Below, one piece after another: positions 50,949-59,756 of a stretch of DNA of 64,000 nt (the first letter of the stretch is position 1; every line of letters starts with the position of its first letter). This DNA is from Micromonospora alfalfae (GTDB lineage Bacteria; Actinomycetota; Actinomycetes; Mycobacteriales; Micromonosporaceae), in contig NZ_JAKKFH010000063.1 in assembly GCF_022230925.1 (NCBI RefSeq), forward strand, positions 62,001 to 126,000, read 5' to 3'. Position numbers and translations under genes: made by a program. The notes beneath the pieces were generated by a model, which was not told where the DNA came from, made no database searches, and saw only the letters and a program-made list of their open reading frames with translations.

Positions 50949-52394
50949 TCAGGTGCGTCGGTGTCGGCCGACCGGCGGACCGTCGGGCACGGAGTCCAGG
51001 CCGTGCCCGCCGCCGAACAGCCCGACCTCGTCACCAGCACCGGCCCAGCCCTCGTCACTCCAGCCCTCAGCGCCGGTGGCCGTCAGTCCGCCGCCGTGGG
51101 GTGCCGTGCCGCCGGAGAGAGCCATCCCGCTGCCGGGAAAGGCCGTGCTGCCGGGAAACGCCATTCCGCTGCCGGCAGGCGGCACAGCACCGCCGGTAGG
51201 TGCGACAGCACCGCCAGTAGGTGCGACAGCACCGCCAGTAGGTGTCATCCGGCCGCCGCGAGGTCCAAAGCCGTTCTCGCTCGGTGCCGCGCCGCCTTGC
51301 CGCGCCGCCGGGGCTTCGATGGCCGCAGCCGCCCGGCTGGCAGCCCAGGCGGCACCGCTTCCGGCCGCCCCACGACTGCCCCGCTGGCCCGCGCCGCCCC
51401 GGGATGTGCGGGAGGACGCGGCCAGTCGGGGAGCCGCCCCGGCGGTGGCTGGACGGCGGCGCAGCCCCAGGACTGCGCCGATCTGGGCGCCGACGATGCT
51501 CGCCACCGCCAGTACGGCGGAGACAGCCAGCGGGCGGTTCACCCGATCGGCGGCGCTGACCCGGGCTGCGCCGACCGTCATGGCTGGTGGTTGGCCCGCT
51601 GACTCCGTACCGCTGGGTGGTGCCGGTGCCACCCGCGGCGGTGCGGCCCGCTCGGGCGCCGGCCGGGGCGCGGGCGGCTTGGGCGCTGCGGGCCGGTCGA
51701 CGATCCGACCGGTGGCATGCTGCCGAGCGCCCTGGTCGGCGGCCTCCGTGGGCAGTCGGAGCAGTTGGCCGGGGCGGATCCGGTCCGGGTCGTCGAGCTT
51801 GTTCAGCTTGGCGAGCTGTCGGTAGTCGCTGAACTCGTCCAGGTACCGCTCGGCCACCTCCCCGAGGTAGTCGCCCCGCGCCACCCGGTACACCGGCGCG
51901 GCCGTGTCCGGCGTCGTCGCGGCTCGGGGCGGCGCGGCCACTGTGGTGGGGGCCGTTGTGCTCGGACTCGCGTACACCGGAGTTCCGTAGACCGCCGCGG
52001 CGCTGGCGGCGGCCGGGCTGGCGACCAGGATCAGCGCGATCGAGCCGAGCAGCGCGGCGGCGGCCTTCTGCTGGCGGCCCATCCCGGGCAGCTTCGGTGC
52101 CGGCCGGCGCAGGGTCTGTGCGCCCAGTTCGACGAGGACGGAGAAGGCGAACGTGGCCCAGCCGAACCAACCGGCCACCGCCAACGCCCGCAAAAAGAGC
52201 TGACCGTCGTCCCGGCTGGTCAGCGCGGTGCCCACCTCGCTGATCGTGGGGAGGTGATCGGGCAGCGGGTTACCCGCGAAGGCGAGCAGCGCGATCGGCG
52301 CGCCGACCAGCAGCGCCAGAAGCACTGCCAGTGCGCCGATGCCGGTGAGGATCCGTCCGGTCCGCCGTACGACGGACCCACCCGATACGGGCAT
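50949..52394 (-). CDS. LysM-domain membrane protein at the end of the tad operon
   Basis: 481 residues, ATG at 52394. Three N-terminal membrane segments (LTGIGALAVLLALLVGAPIALL; FLRALAVAGWFGWATFAFSVLV; AALLGSIALILVASPAAA). A LysM domain lies at about 168-214 (YRVARGDYLGEVAERYLDEFSDYRQLAKLNKLDDPDRIRPGQLLRLP). Pro/Ala linker, a fourth membrane segment (AVSAVLAVASIVGAQIGAVLGL), then a Gly/Ala-rich tail with GGAVAPTGGAVAPT repeats. Probably anchors the Tad machine to peptidoglycan; that role is inference from position. Twelfth and last gene of the operon. Confidence 0.85.
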   Translation of the reverse strand: MPVSGGSVVRRTGRILTGIGALAVLLALLVGAPIALLAFAGNPLPDHLPTISEVGTALTSRDDGQLFLRALAVAGWFGWATFAFSVLVELGAQTLRRPAPKLPGMGRQQKAAAALLGSIALILVASPAAASAAAVYGTPVYASPSTTAPTTVAAPPRAATTPDTAAPVYRVARGDYLGEVAERYLDEFSDYRQLAKLNKLDDPDRIRPGQLLRLPTEAADQGARQHATGRIVDRPAAPKPPAPRPAPERAAPPRVAPAPPSGTESAGQPPAMTVGAARVSAADRVNRPLAVSAVLAVASIVGAQIGAVLGLRRRPATAGAAPRLAASSRTSRGGAGQRGSRGAAGSGAAWAASRAAAAIEAPAARQGGAAPSENGFGPRGGRMTPTGGAVAPTGGAVAPTGGAVPPAGSGMAFPGSTAFPGSGMALSGGTAPHGGGLTATGAEGWSDEGWAGAGDEVGLFGGGHGLDSVPDGPPVGRHRRT

Positions 52395-52408
52395 GGCTGC
52401 CTTCCTTC

Positions 52409-52858
52409 CTACGGTGTTGCGGTGATGGCACGCGCTGTGGCCTCGCCGGTGACGGTGACCGCCTTCTCCTGGATGAACGGTCCGATCATCGAGCGGTGGT
52501 AGGTGATGGAAACGGTCACCCGGATCAGGGTCTCCCCGTCGACCTCGGGGAAGTTCACTGTGTGGCCGGCGGTGTTCACGACGGACAGGTAGTTGGCTAC
52601 CGCATCGCGCGCCTCCGGCTCGTTGATCCGCTTCGGTCCGCCCTCGATGGCGGTGGCCCTGTCGATGGCCTGACCACCGGCCCGGGCCGCCTCGGAGGCC
52701 AGGTTCTGGGCGTGTTGCAGGGTGCGGAGCTGACCGGCGGCGTCGAAGGAGAGACCGATGATGGCCAGTACGCCGACCATCGTCACCGCGAGGAAGATGC
52801 TCACCCGGCCGTGCTCACCTGCCCGCGAGGGACCGGCAGCCGACGTGGTGGCAGTCAT
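52409..52858 (-). CDS. TadE/G-like minor pilin or pseudopilin
   Basis: 149 residues, ATG at 52858 overlapping the previous stop (ATGA). Basic N terminus, then a single membrane helix VSIFLAVTMVGVLAIIGLSFDAAGQLRTLQHAQNLASEAARAGGQA, which is the TadE/TadG-like N-terminal signature. The rest is a small extracellular beta domain (TLIRVTVSITYHR). Component of Flp-type pilus or tad secretion apparatus. Confidence 0.82.
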   Translation of the reverse strand: MTATTSAAGPSRAGEHGRVSIFLAVTMVGVLAIIGLSFDAAGQLRTLQHAQNLASEAARAGGQAIDRATAIEGGPKRINEPEARDAVANYLSVVNTAGHTVNFPEVDGETLIRVTVSITYHRSMIGPFIQEKAVTVTGEATARAITATP

Positions 52859-53322
52859 TGCCGGCTCCGGTAACGGTCAAGCGGGGAGGTGAACTGCGCC
52901 GAGATCTCCTTCTCGCTCGTCATCCCGGGCAGGATGTCGAGTGTGATGTCCCGGAAGGACACCACGCACTTGAGCCTCACCGTCACAGTGGCGTTCGTAC
53001 CGACCTCGCTGCTGAAGGCCTTGTCGAAGCTGGACGGGTTGTCGGGCGACCTGCCGGTGAATGCCGGGTCCAGGTCGTTGACGCAGGCCAGGCCGTGCCA
53101 GTCCAGCTGGGCCTGGGCGGCCTCCACCGCCTCCTTCCGGGCGGTGCCGGAATCCCGGGAGATCGAGGCGGCGCGGGCGGCGTCGTGCGCTGCCGCGTCG
53201 AGCGCCTCAGCGGCAACCGCTGTGCGTCCGACCACACCTGCCAGCACCATCAGCGCGATGAACGCGGGCGCGAGGACAGCCACCTCGATGGAGACCGAGC
53301 CCCGCTCGGCGGTACGGGTCAT
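52855..53322 (-). CDS. TadE-family pseudopilin
   Basis: 155 residues, ATG at 53322. TadE-like start ERGSVSIEVAVLAPAFIALMVLAGVVGR, with the Glu in SIEVAVLAP typical of the prepilin-like motif. Two Cys (LACVNDLD, LKCVVSF) may form a disulphide in the external domain. Overlaps both neighbours by 4 bases (ATGA), so tightly coupled. Confidence 0.88.
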   Translation of the reverse strand: MTRTAERGSVSIEVAVLAPAFIALMVLAGVVGRTAVAAEALDAAAHDAARAASISRDSGTARKEAVEAAQAQLDWHGLACVNDLDPAFTGRSPDNPSSFDKAFSSEVGTNATVTVRLKCVVSFRDITLDILPGMTSEKEISAQFTSPLDRYRSRQ

Positions 53323-53762
53323 GGCGGGGTCACCCTCTCCACCGTTCCGTGGGCGGTCTGCTGTATCGCGAAGTCCACGCCCGGCACCACTGACAGGGAC
53401 CTGCCGCTGACAGTGCAGGTCACGTCCGTCGCGGTGGTCACGCAGGTCGGGCCGGCCCTGTCCCAGCCCACCAGCCAACCGCCGGCGGCCCTCAGGAAGC
53501 GGGAGGCGCTGTCCACCCCGGCGCCGTTACTCGCCTGGTACGTCCGCTGCGCGTTGACGCCACTCTGCGCGGCGTTCAACGCCGTGGAGCGGGCGAGGAA
53601 GACCGCCGCGACCTGGATCGAGGCGAAGAGCAGCACCAGGATCAGCGGCATCATCACGGCGAGTTCCACCGGGTTGGCACCCCGCTCGCGGTCGCCGGCC
53701 GCGAGGCGGTGCCGAGCGGCGTTGACCGCTCGACACCATCTCGGGTACGCGGCTCGACGCAT
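53319..53762 (-). CDS. TadE-family pseudopilin
   Basis: 147 residues, ATG at 53762. ERGANPVELAVMMPLILVLLFASIQVAAVFLARSTALNAAQSGVNA is the classic TadE N-terminal helix with conserved Glu. Two Cys (PTCVTT, VTCTVSG). Start lies 5 bases after the Flp-pilin stop; ATGA overlap with the next gene. Confidence 0.88.
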   Translation of the reverse strand: MRRAAYPRWCRAVNAARHRLAAGDRERGANPVELAVMMPLILVLLFASIQVAAVFLARSTALNAAQSGVNAQRTYQASNGAGVDSASRFLRAAGGWLVGWDRAGPTCVTTATDVTCTVSGRSLSVVPGVDFAIQQTAHGTVERVTPP

Positions 53763-53767
53763 CCCGG

Positions 53768-53971
53768 CTACTTCGGGTTGGTGTGGTCCGGGATGCCGGT
53801 CATCCAGTTGTTGGCCTTGGCCAGGGCCAGCGCGGTGACGGCCATGGCGACGGCGACCAGACCGGCGATGATCACCGCGGTGGGCACCGGGCTGTCGCCG
53901 CGCTCGCCGTCGCGGCGCAGCTCGGCCAGGCGCGTCGTCAGCGCGACGTGCAGGTAGCTGAGGATGGACAT
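53768..53971 (-). CDS. Flp-type pilin-like small protein
   Basis: 67 residues from the ATG at 53971 (AAGGAG 7 bases upstream; a start at 53986 has no site). A short charged head (LTTRLAELRRDGERGDSPVPT) and one hydrophobic helix AVIIAGLVAVAMAVTALALAKANNWM. Position between tadC and the tadE genes and the size fit the major Flp pilin, though the canonical GxxxxEY motif is not present. Candidate substrate of the prepilin peptidase at 60907. Confidence 0.75.
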   Translation of the reverse strand: MSILSYLHVALTTRLAELRRDGERGDSPVPTAVIIAGLVAVAMAVTALALAKANNWMTGIPDHTNPK

Positions 53972-53995
53972 GGCGTTCTCCTTCAAGGGGCGGGG

Positions 53996-54868
53996 TCAGA
54001 CACGGGCGATGAACGGATAGAGGACGAATCCGAGCAGCACGAAGACGAGCAGCGCGCCCGGAATGTCGAGCTTGCTGGTCACTGCCTCGGCGCGGCCAAG
54101 GTTGTCGGTGCGGATCTGGTCGCGCAGCGAGTCGGCCCGGCTGCGCAGCGTCTCGTGCACCTGCGCTCCCTCGCTGCCGGAGGAGCGCATGATCGCGCCG
54201 ACGTCGCCCAGCTCCGGAATGCCGATCTTGTCGGCGAGGTCGCGCAGCTCGTCCCAGGGCGCGTGCATCTGCATCTGGGCGATCCGCAGCGACTCCTGAA
54301 GCCGGTCGAACACCCAGCCGTCGCAGACAGCCGCGGCCCGCTCCAGCGACTGCACCGGCCCGTGCGCCGCCGAGAGCTGCAACGCCACCAGATCGAGGTA
54401 GGTGCAGACGGCCTGGCGGAATTCGTCCCGGGCGGCGTCGGCCTTGGTCAGCACGGCGCGGTGCGCCAGCAGGCCGCCCAGCAGCGCCAGGCCGAGGCTG
54501 CCCAGCACCGGCACGACCAGCGGGAATGAGACGCCGAGCACCCAGAGCGCCGCCCCGAGCACTGTCGGCGTGGCCAACCCGATCAGCGCGGAGAGCAGCA
54601 CCGACAGCGCGTACTGCTCGGAGGTCTGATCGATCAGGGCGAGCTGCATCTGTGGAGGCCGCAACCAGCGGGACATCCCGGTCAGCCAGTCGAGTCGCCG
54701 GGATGCGGGCGTGGACACCCGGCCAGTGCCCGGCGGCTGATGCAGTCGACGCAGCGCCGGCCCGAGCGCCGGTGTCGCCGGCACCAGCTCCCGGATCACC
54801 AGGAACACACCCAGACCGATCCCGGCGCCACCGCAGACAGCGAGGGCGAACTGCCAGTTCACGATCAT
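53996..54868 (-). CDS. tadC: Type II/IV secretion system F-family inner-membrane protein TadC
   Basis: 290 residues, ATG at 54868. Membrane segments at the N terminus (FALAVCGGAGIGLGVFLVI), two in the middle (VLLSALIGLATPTVLGAALWVLG, LVVPVLGSLGLALLGGLL) and one at the C terminus (GALLVFVLLGFVLYPFIARV). The T2SSF cytoplasmic domain has QAVCTYLDLVALQLSAAHGPVQSLERAA and MRSSGSEGAQVHETLRSRAD. Platform protein of the Flp pilus. Confidence 0.9.
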   Translation of the reverse strand: MIVNWQFALAVCGGAGIGLGVFLVIRELVPATPALGPALRRLHQPPGTGRVSTPASRRLDWLTGMSRWLRPPQMQLALIDQTSEQYALSVLLSALIGLATPTVLGAALWVLGVSFPLVVPVLGSLGLALLGGLLAHRAVLTKADAARDEFRQAVCTYLDLVALQLSAAHGPVQSLERAAAVCDGWVFDRLQESLRIAQMQMHAPWDELRDLADKIGIPELGDVGAIMRSSGSEGAQVHETLRSRADSLRDQIRTDNLGRAEAVTSKLDIPGALLVFVLLGFVLYPFIARV

Positions 54869-54923
54869 GCGAGCCGCCTTTCGCTCGCGACAGCGGGGCC
54901 CCGCGGCGCTGCGCTGCCCGCGC

Positions 54924-55826
54924 TCACGCGATCACCTCGGCGGGGTTGGGCGCCGGCAGGAACCGGGCCGGCCGCTGCGGCTGGCTCATCGACCGCACCC
55001 AGGCCAGCAGGCCGATGAAGGCGGCGCCGAGGGCGGCCATCACCAGCTGACCCACAGGTGTGCCGTACGGCCTGATGTACTCGGTGTTGATCAGCCCGTA
55101 CGCCAGGGTTGCCAGCGTCATCCCGGTGAGGAAGCGGACAGCGAACCGGGGCTGGGTGCGCTTGGCCTCGATCTCCCGACGGGTCGCCACCTCCGCTGAC
55201 GCCGCGCCGGCGATCGAACCGAGCACGTCACCAAGCCGCTCACCCCGGTCCGACAGGTGCAGGATCAGCGCCGCGACCACCTGGTCGCAGACCGGGTCGG
55301 CGATCTCGTCGGCGAACGCCAGCAGTGCGGAGCGGGCCATCCAGCCGGCCTGGAGGCGGGCGGCGAGCAGCCGTACCTCGTCCTCGACGCCTGGTGGCAC
55401 GCTGCCGATGGTCCCGATGATCGACTGCTGGAGGCCCTGCCCGGTGCCGGAGACGTCCTTGAGTCGGCGGGTCCACTCGCCGACGGCCTCGATCCGGGCG
55501 ATCGCCCGCTGTTCGGCCTTGCCCACCCCGAACAGCCACGGGGTGCCGGGCACCGCCACCGCCACCAGCAGGCCCACCACCGGCAGCCCGGTCAGCAGGA
55601 ACGCCAACGCGCCGGCGACCAGCGCGGCGACCAGCAGCGCCTGATAGCCGCGCTGCTCGGCCGGAGTGCTGCCCGGCCCGCGCCACAGTCGGCTCAGCCC
55701 CGGCCCGCTGCCCGGCTGCGGCCCGGGGGGTCGACGGGTGCCGACCAGGGCGACCACTGCCAGCAGCAGCCCGGCCACACAGGCGGCGCCGGAGACCACC
55801 GCGATCAACTCCAGGCTGTCGAGCAT
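54924..55826 (-). CDS. tadB: Type II/IV secretion system F-family inner-membrane protein TadB
   Basis: 300 residues from the ATG at 55826. N-terminal helix LELIAVVSGAACVAGLLLAVVALVG, paired helices near 75-115, and T2SSF domain EWTRRLKDVSGTGQGLQQSIIGTIGSVPPGVEDEVRLLAARLQ with C-terminal helices. Partner of TadC. 4 bases after the ATPase gene stop. Confidence 0.9.
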   Translation of the reverse strand: MLDSLELIAVVSGAACVAGLLLAVVALVGTRRPPGPQPGSGPGLSRLWRGPGSTPAEQRGYQALLVAALVAGALAFLLTGLPVVGLLVAVAVPGTPWLFGVGKAEQRAIARIEAVGEWTRRLKDVSGTGQGLQQSIIGTIGSVPPGVEDEVRLLAARLQAGWMARSALLAFADEIADPVCDQVVAALILHLSDRGERLGDVLGSIAGAASAEVATRREIEAKRTQPRFAVRFLTGMTLATLAYGLINTEYIRPYGTPVGQLVMAALGAAFIGLLAWVRSMSQPQRPARFLPAPNPAEVIA

Positions 55827-55830
55827 CAGG

Positions 55831-57372
55831 TCACCGCCGGGCCAGTCGGGTCTGCCGAGGCCGCCGCCAGGCACCGGCACCGGCCTCAACCCACCGGGTC
55901 AGCAGCCGCGCGTCGTAACCCACCCTCAGCAACTGGTCGCGGACCCGCTCCGGCAGGTGCCGGGGGACCGCACGACCGTCCGGGCCCGGCCCGAAGACAG
56001 TGGTGGTGGTGATCCGACCGGCTTCGCCGGCCCCGATCACCTCCTCCACGTGCGACACGAACCGGTGTTTCCGCCCACCGATCGCGGTCTCGTCCTCGAT
56101 GGTGACGTAGACGATCAGGTCGAGCGCGTTTCCGGCCATCCGACGGGCCTGGTCGACTGTCATCTCACGGCCGTGCGCCAGGGCCAGCTCGACGATCCGT
56201 TCACCCACACCGGCGGCGGTACGGGCGTGGATGGTGCACATCGACCCCCGGCTGGTGGTCATCGCCTGGAGCATCGGCACGATCTCCCGGGACCGCACCT
56301 CGCCCACGATGATCCGCAGGACGCCCATCCGCAGCGACAGCGGGATCAGGTCGGCGATGGTCACCTCGCCGGCTGGGCGGCCGTCGAAGCCGCGCTCGCC
56401 GTGACCCTCCCGCGCCTCGAAGCTCATCACCGCCCGGTGCCGCTCCCGGCGGCGGGCCGGGAGCAGCTCCCGACTCTCCTCCAGCAGCACGTACGGCTCA
56501 TCCTGCGGGATCTCGTTCATCAGCGCCCGGATGACGGTGGTCTTCCCGGCGCCGGCCAACCCGGCGACCATGATGTTCAGACCGGCGCGCATCGCCGCGC
56601 GCAGGAAGTCGCGCAACAGCGGATCGATCATCTCGTCCAGGTCGCCCCGGGCGCCCGCCAGGTCGTCGAGGCTCACATCCAGTGTGTTGTGCTTGCGGAT
56701 CACCGCGTACGGGCGGTGGCTGACCAGGAACACAGCGGCCAGCCGGCTGCCGTCGGGCAGTTGCAGGTCGAGGGTGGGCTTCACAGTGGAGAGGGACCGC
56801 TCGGTAGCGCCGGCCCGACGGGCCGCCGCCTGGAGGATCTCCACCAGCTCGGCGTCGCTGTCGGCGATCGGCTCGGCCCAGTCCACCCCGCCGCCGTGCC
56901 GGGTGATGCGCACCTGGTCGCAGCCGAGGATGTGCACCTCCTCGATGGTGTCGTCGACAAGCAGCGTCTGTAGCCGGCCGAGCCCGACCAGCTCGGCGGT
57001 CACCTGGTCGAGCAGCAGGCGTTCGTCGCCGGCGGCCATCGGTGTGCCGGCCCGGCGCACCGAGTCCGCGTACGCGGCGACCACAGTGACGGCGAGTCGG
57101 GCCCGCTCGGTGTCCTCCTCGTCGACGGTGAACTCCCGGCCGCGCTGCCAGAGGGTGAGCCGTTCGGTGAGTTCCCGGCGCAGCTCCCGGACGACCTGGA
57201 AGTCCATCCGGGCCCGGGGCGGCGACTCCGGCGGCGGGGTCGCCGCGGGCGTGGGCTGCGGCTGCGGCCCGGACTGGTGGTGCCGGCCGTTCGGGACGGC
57301 CAGGGGCGGCGCGGTGGAGGTCACTGCCGGTGGCTGCTGACGCGGGTCGGTGGAGACCGGCTCAAACCGCAT
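55831..57372 (-). CDS. tadA: Tad/CpaF secretion ATPase
   Basis: 513 residues, ATG at 57372. The N-terminal 55 residues are Pro/Gln-rich. Walker A GLAGAGKT at 271-278; Walker B-like region VLRIIVGEVRSREIVPMLQAMTTSRGSMCTIHA includes the His box. LVDDTIEEVHILGCDQVRI is the CpaF N-terminal signature. Hexameric motor for pilus assembly. Overlaps the upstream TadZ-like gene by 11 bases. Confidence 0.95.
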   Translation of the reverse strand: MRFEPVSTDPRQQPPAVTSTAPPLAVPNGRHHQSGPQPQPTPAATPPPESPPRARMDFQVVRELRRELTERLTLWQRGREFTVDEEDTERARLAVTVVAAYADSVRRAGTPMAAGDERLLLDQVTAELVGLGRLQTLLVDDTIEEVHILGCDQVRITRHGGGVDWAEPIADSDAELVEILQAAARRAGATERSLSTVKPTLDLQLPDGSRLAAVFLVSHRPYAVIRKHNTLDVSLDDLAGARGDLDEMIDPLLRDFLRAAMRAGLNIMVAGLAGAGKTTVIRALMNEIPQDEPYVLLEESRELLPARRRERHRAVMSFEAREGHGERGFDGRPAGEVTIADLIPLSLRMGVLRIIVGEVRSREIVPMLQAMTTSRGSMCTIHARTAAGVGERIVELALAHGREMTVDQARRMAGNALDLIVYVTIEDETAIGGRKHRFVSHVEEVIGAGEAGRITTTTVFGPGPDGRAVPRHLPERVRDQLLRVGYDARLLTRWVEAGAGAWRRPRQTRLARR

Positions 57373-58162
57373 CCGGCACCACCTGCTGCACGGGCCACGC
57401 CAACCGGGCCCGTCGCCGTTCCAGCAGCGCCCCGATCGGGACCTCCAGCGCGGCCGCCGCGCGCATCAGCGGCCGACCGGCCCGCACGGTTCCGCCCAGG
57501 GCGAGCACCCCTGCGGTACGCGTATCGTGCGGCAGCCGTGCGATGACCGGCAGTTTCAGGGCGCGGCTGATCTCGGCCCGCCCGTGCCCGTCGCCGACCA
57601 GCAGCAGCCGCAGGGTGCCCGGGGGCACCCGGTGTTCGGCGAAGTCCCGTTCGATCGCGGTGACCACCGCGCGGGTGCCGGAGAGGTCCGGCAGGTTCGC
57701 CCGGGTCACCAACAGCACCACCGAGGCGGCCCGCAGCACCGGCCACGGAGGCCCGGTCACGTGCAGCCGACCACAGTCGACAAGGACGTCGTAGCCGGGG
57801 GTGCCGCGGTCGAGGGCGTCGAAGTAGTCGGCGAAGCGCTGCCAGAGCGGGGTGACGCTGCCGCTCTGGGCCGGGTCGACGAGGCCGGGCAGCAGCAGCC
57901 GTTCCCGACGGGGTGCGTCCAGGTCGACCAACTGGGACCAGAACGCGGTTTCCAGGTTGCCGTCGCGCAACTCCCCGACGGCCAGCTCTCCGATGCCGCG
58001 TGGGCCGTCCAGTTGGCCGCCGAGATATCCGGCGAGGATCGAGCCGCCGGCCGGGTCACATTCGGCGACCACCAGCCGCCGGTGCCAGGCCAGCGCGCAG
58101 GCCAGCGCCGAGGTGGTGACGCCGGGCGAACCCTTCGCGGACACCAGCGCGATGATCGCCAT
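57362..58162 (-). CDS. TadZ/CpaE-like ParA-family ATPase
   Basis: 266 residues, ATG at 58162. Deviant Walker A is SAKGSPGVTTSALACALAW with Lys at position 10; the next acidic motif is VVAECDPAGGS. DVLVDCGRL and VLLVTRANLPDLSGTRAVV follow the MinD/ParA layout. Localises the Tad machine at a pole or site in other bacteria. No receiver domain. Confidence 0.88.
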   Translation of the reverse strand: MAIIALVSAKGSPGVTTSALACALAWHRRLVVAECDPAGGSILAGYLGGQLDGPRGIGELAVGELRDGNLETAFWSQLVDLDAPRRERLLLPGLVDPAQSGSVTPLWQRFADYFDALDRGTPGYDVLVDCGRLHVTGPPWPVLRAASVVLLVTRANLPDLSGTRAVVTAIERDFAEHRVPPGTLRLLLVGDGHGRAEISRALKLPVIARLPHDTRTAGVLALGGTVRAGRPLMRAAAALEVPIGALLERRRARLAWPVQQVVPDAV

Positions 58163-58164
58163 GC

Positions 58165-58824
58165 TCAGGCCGCCTCGGTCAGGACGACGGCGAGCCGTTG
58201 CTGCGCGGCGAGCGCCACCACCGCCGGCACGTCACGGGTGAGCAGCGCCAGGTACAGGACCTTGTCGTCGTTGGCCGGGCTGACCATGTCGATGACGGTG
58301 GCCGTGAACCGGGTGCCGGCGGCGGCCTTGTCTCCGTCGGCGTCATTGTCCGGAGTGCTGACCAGCAGAACCTTGTCGCCGGGGTGCAGTTCGCGGGCCG
58401 GCACCTGGGCGGTCTTCAGGCCGAGCGCGATCTGCTGCTGGCCGGGGCCGAGCAGCGGGTCGTCGGTGACCTGTCCCAGGGTGAGCAGCGTGCCCGGAAG
58501 CAGCGCGACGGCGGCTCGTTTGCCGACCACCTCGTCGAGTCGTGCGGCGGGCACCGGGCGCAGCCCCTGGCCGCCAGCGACCTGCACTGTGACCAGGTCC
58601 GCTGCGCTGATTTCCCGGCCCACCTCCACCGGTCGGGCCACCGCCAGATAGCTGCCGGTGGCCCGTACCGAGGTGACCGCGAAGGCCGCGCCCAGCCCGC
58701 CCAGGGCGATCAGGAGGACGGCGAGACCGAGCAGCCCGGGACGGACCCGGCGTTGGCGGACCACTGTGGGTGGGTTGACGGGTGCGTCCACCGACGGGGT
58801 CCCGTTGCGCGTCGCGAGGCTCAT
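58165..58824 (-). CDS. SAF-domain protein (CpaB/RcpC-like)
   Basis: 219 residues from the ATG at 58824. One membrane helix (LLGLAVLLIALGGLGAAFAV at about 31-50). A SAF domain (YLAVARPVEVGREISAADLVTVQVAGG... RLDEVVGKRAAVALLPGTLLT) then a short beta domain. CpaB-type proteins help assemble the pilus channel. Start overlaps the upstream stop by 4 bases; 2 bases before the TadZ gene. Confidence 0.88.
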   Translation of the reverse strand: MSLATRNGTPSVDAPVNPPTVVRQRRVRPGLLGLAVLLIALGGLGAAFAVTSVRATGSYLAVARPVEVGREISAADLVTVQVAGGQGLRPVPAARLDEVVGKRAAVALLPGTLLTLGQVTDDPLLGPGQQQIALGLKTAQVPARELHPGDKVLLVSTPDNDADGDKAAAGTRFTATVIDMVSPANDDKVLYLALLTRDVPAVVALAAQQRLAVVLTEAA

Positions 58825-59756
58825 CTGGTGACCACCTGAAGTTCGTTGATCCTGATCTGCACGATGCCGCTTCTCCGGGTCTGCGGGATCACCCGCCTTG
58901 TGGCGTCGCTGTTGGTCCACCAGCTCACCTTCCAGTGCGTGGTGGCGGTGACGTCGTAGGTGTCTGCCTTCGGGTAGCCCTCGTCGTAGCCGCAGTCCGG
59001 CGAGGTGGCACCCGCCCGCGTGCCAGTGGCCTTGTACTCGGTGCCGGCGCTGTAGCAGGTTTCCTTCTCGCCGTTGCCCATGTCCCAGACGATCCGGTCG
59101 ACCTTCGCTTCGATGTAGACGGTCAACCCTCTGTCGGACTCGTCGGCGTACAGCGGGCCGAAGTAGTTCTTTCCTGCGGTTGCCCACATCCACACGGGCA
59201 GGCCGACCAGGCCCGGACCGATGTCCTTGCGGGGGGCGACCTTCAGTCGGGCCGGCAGCAGGCTGATCTTCGCCAGGGCGCGACGGGCCAGCTCCTCCGG
59301 GTCCGGTGGTGCGCCGAAGCCGGCCGGCGGATCGGCCAGCAACACCGTGTCCTGGGCACCCAGGTCGCCGCCGTTGCAGGTTTGCAGGTACCACTGCTGA
59401 CCCTCGGGGGGCGTGACCGAACCCTCGGTCAGCTTGTAGTAGCACCCGTCGCTGTTGTTGAACCAGCCCAGGTCCTCGTCGTAGCAGGGGATGGTCCGCC
59501 CGTTCCACTGGCAGACGCCACCGCCGCCACCGCCGCCGTCGTCCCCGCCTCCACCGTTGTCTCCACCGCCCCCAGGGTCACCGGGATTGCCGGGCTCGTC
59601 GTCCCAGACGCTGCAGTCGGGTTGGTCGGGTGGGCAGCCCGCCCCCGGGTCGGCCCGTAGGGCGGCGGCGGCGAGCGGGGCCGCACCGACTACCAGCAGG
59701 AGCGTGAGGCCGAGCCCGGCGAGCGCCCGTCGGATTGTCGCGGTCCCGCTCAACAC
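58821..59756 (-). CDS. Secreted tad-operon protein of unknown function
   Basis: 311 residues, GTG at 59756. Signal peptide 1-33 (RRALAGLGLTLLLVVGAAPLAAAA). Acidic Pro/Gly-rich stretch (DPGGGGDNGGGGDDGGGG) at about 60-80. The mature part has several Cys (GAGCPPDQPDC, VCQWNGRTIPCYDED, DGCYYKL, QTCNG, ETCYSAG, SPDCGY) and a beta-rich end (YDVTATTHWKVSWWTN). Common in actinomycete tad loci under misleading ATP/GTP-binding names; no nucleotide motif is seen here. Confidence 0.85.
   Translation of the reverse strand: MLSGTATIRRALAGLGLTLLLVVGAAPLAAAALRADPGAGCPPDQPDCSVWDDEPGNPGDPGGGGDNGGGGDDGGGGGGGVCQWNGRTIPCYDEDLGWFNNSDGCYYKLTEGSVTPPEGQQWYLQTCNGGDLGAQDTVLLADPPAGFGAPPDPEELARRALAKISLLPARLKVAPRKDIGPGLVGLPVWMWATAGKNYFGPLYADESDRGLTVYIEAKVDRIVWDMGNGEKETCYSAGTEYKATGTRAGATSPDCGYDEGYPKADTYDVTATTHWKVSWWTNSDATRRVIPQTRRSGIVQIRINELQVVTR

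Noticed and set aside
53971..53986. Earlier start (MKENA) for the Flp-like pilin
   Set aside because: It would cover the AAGGAG ribosome site that is properly spaced for the ATG at 53971.
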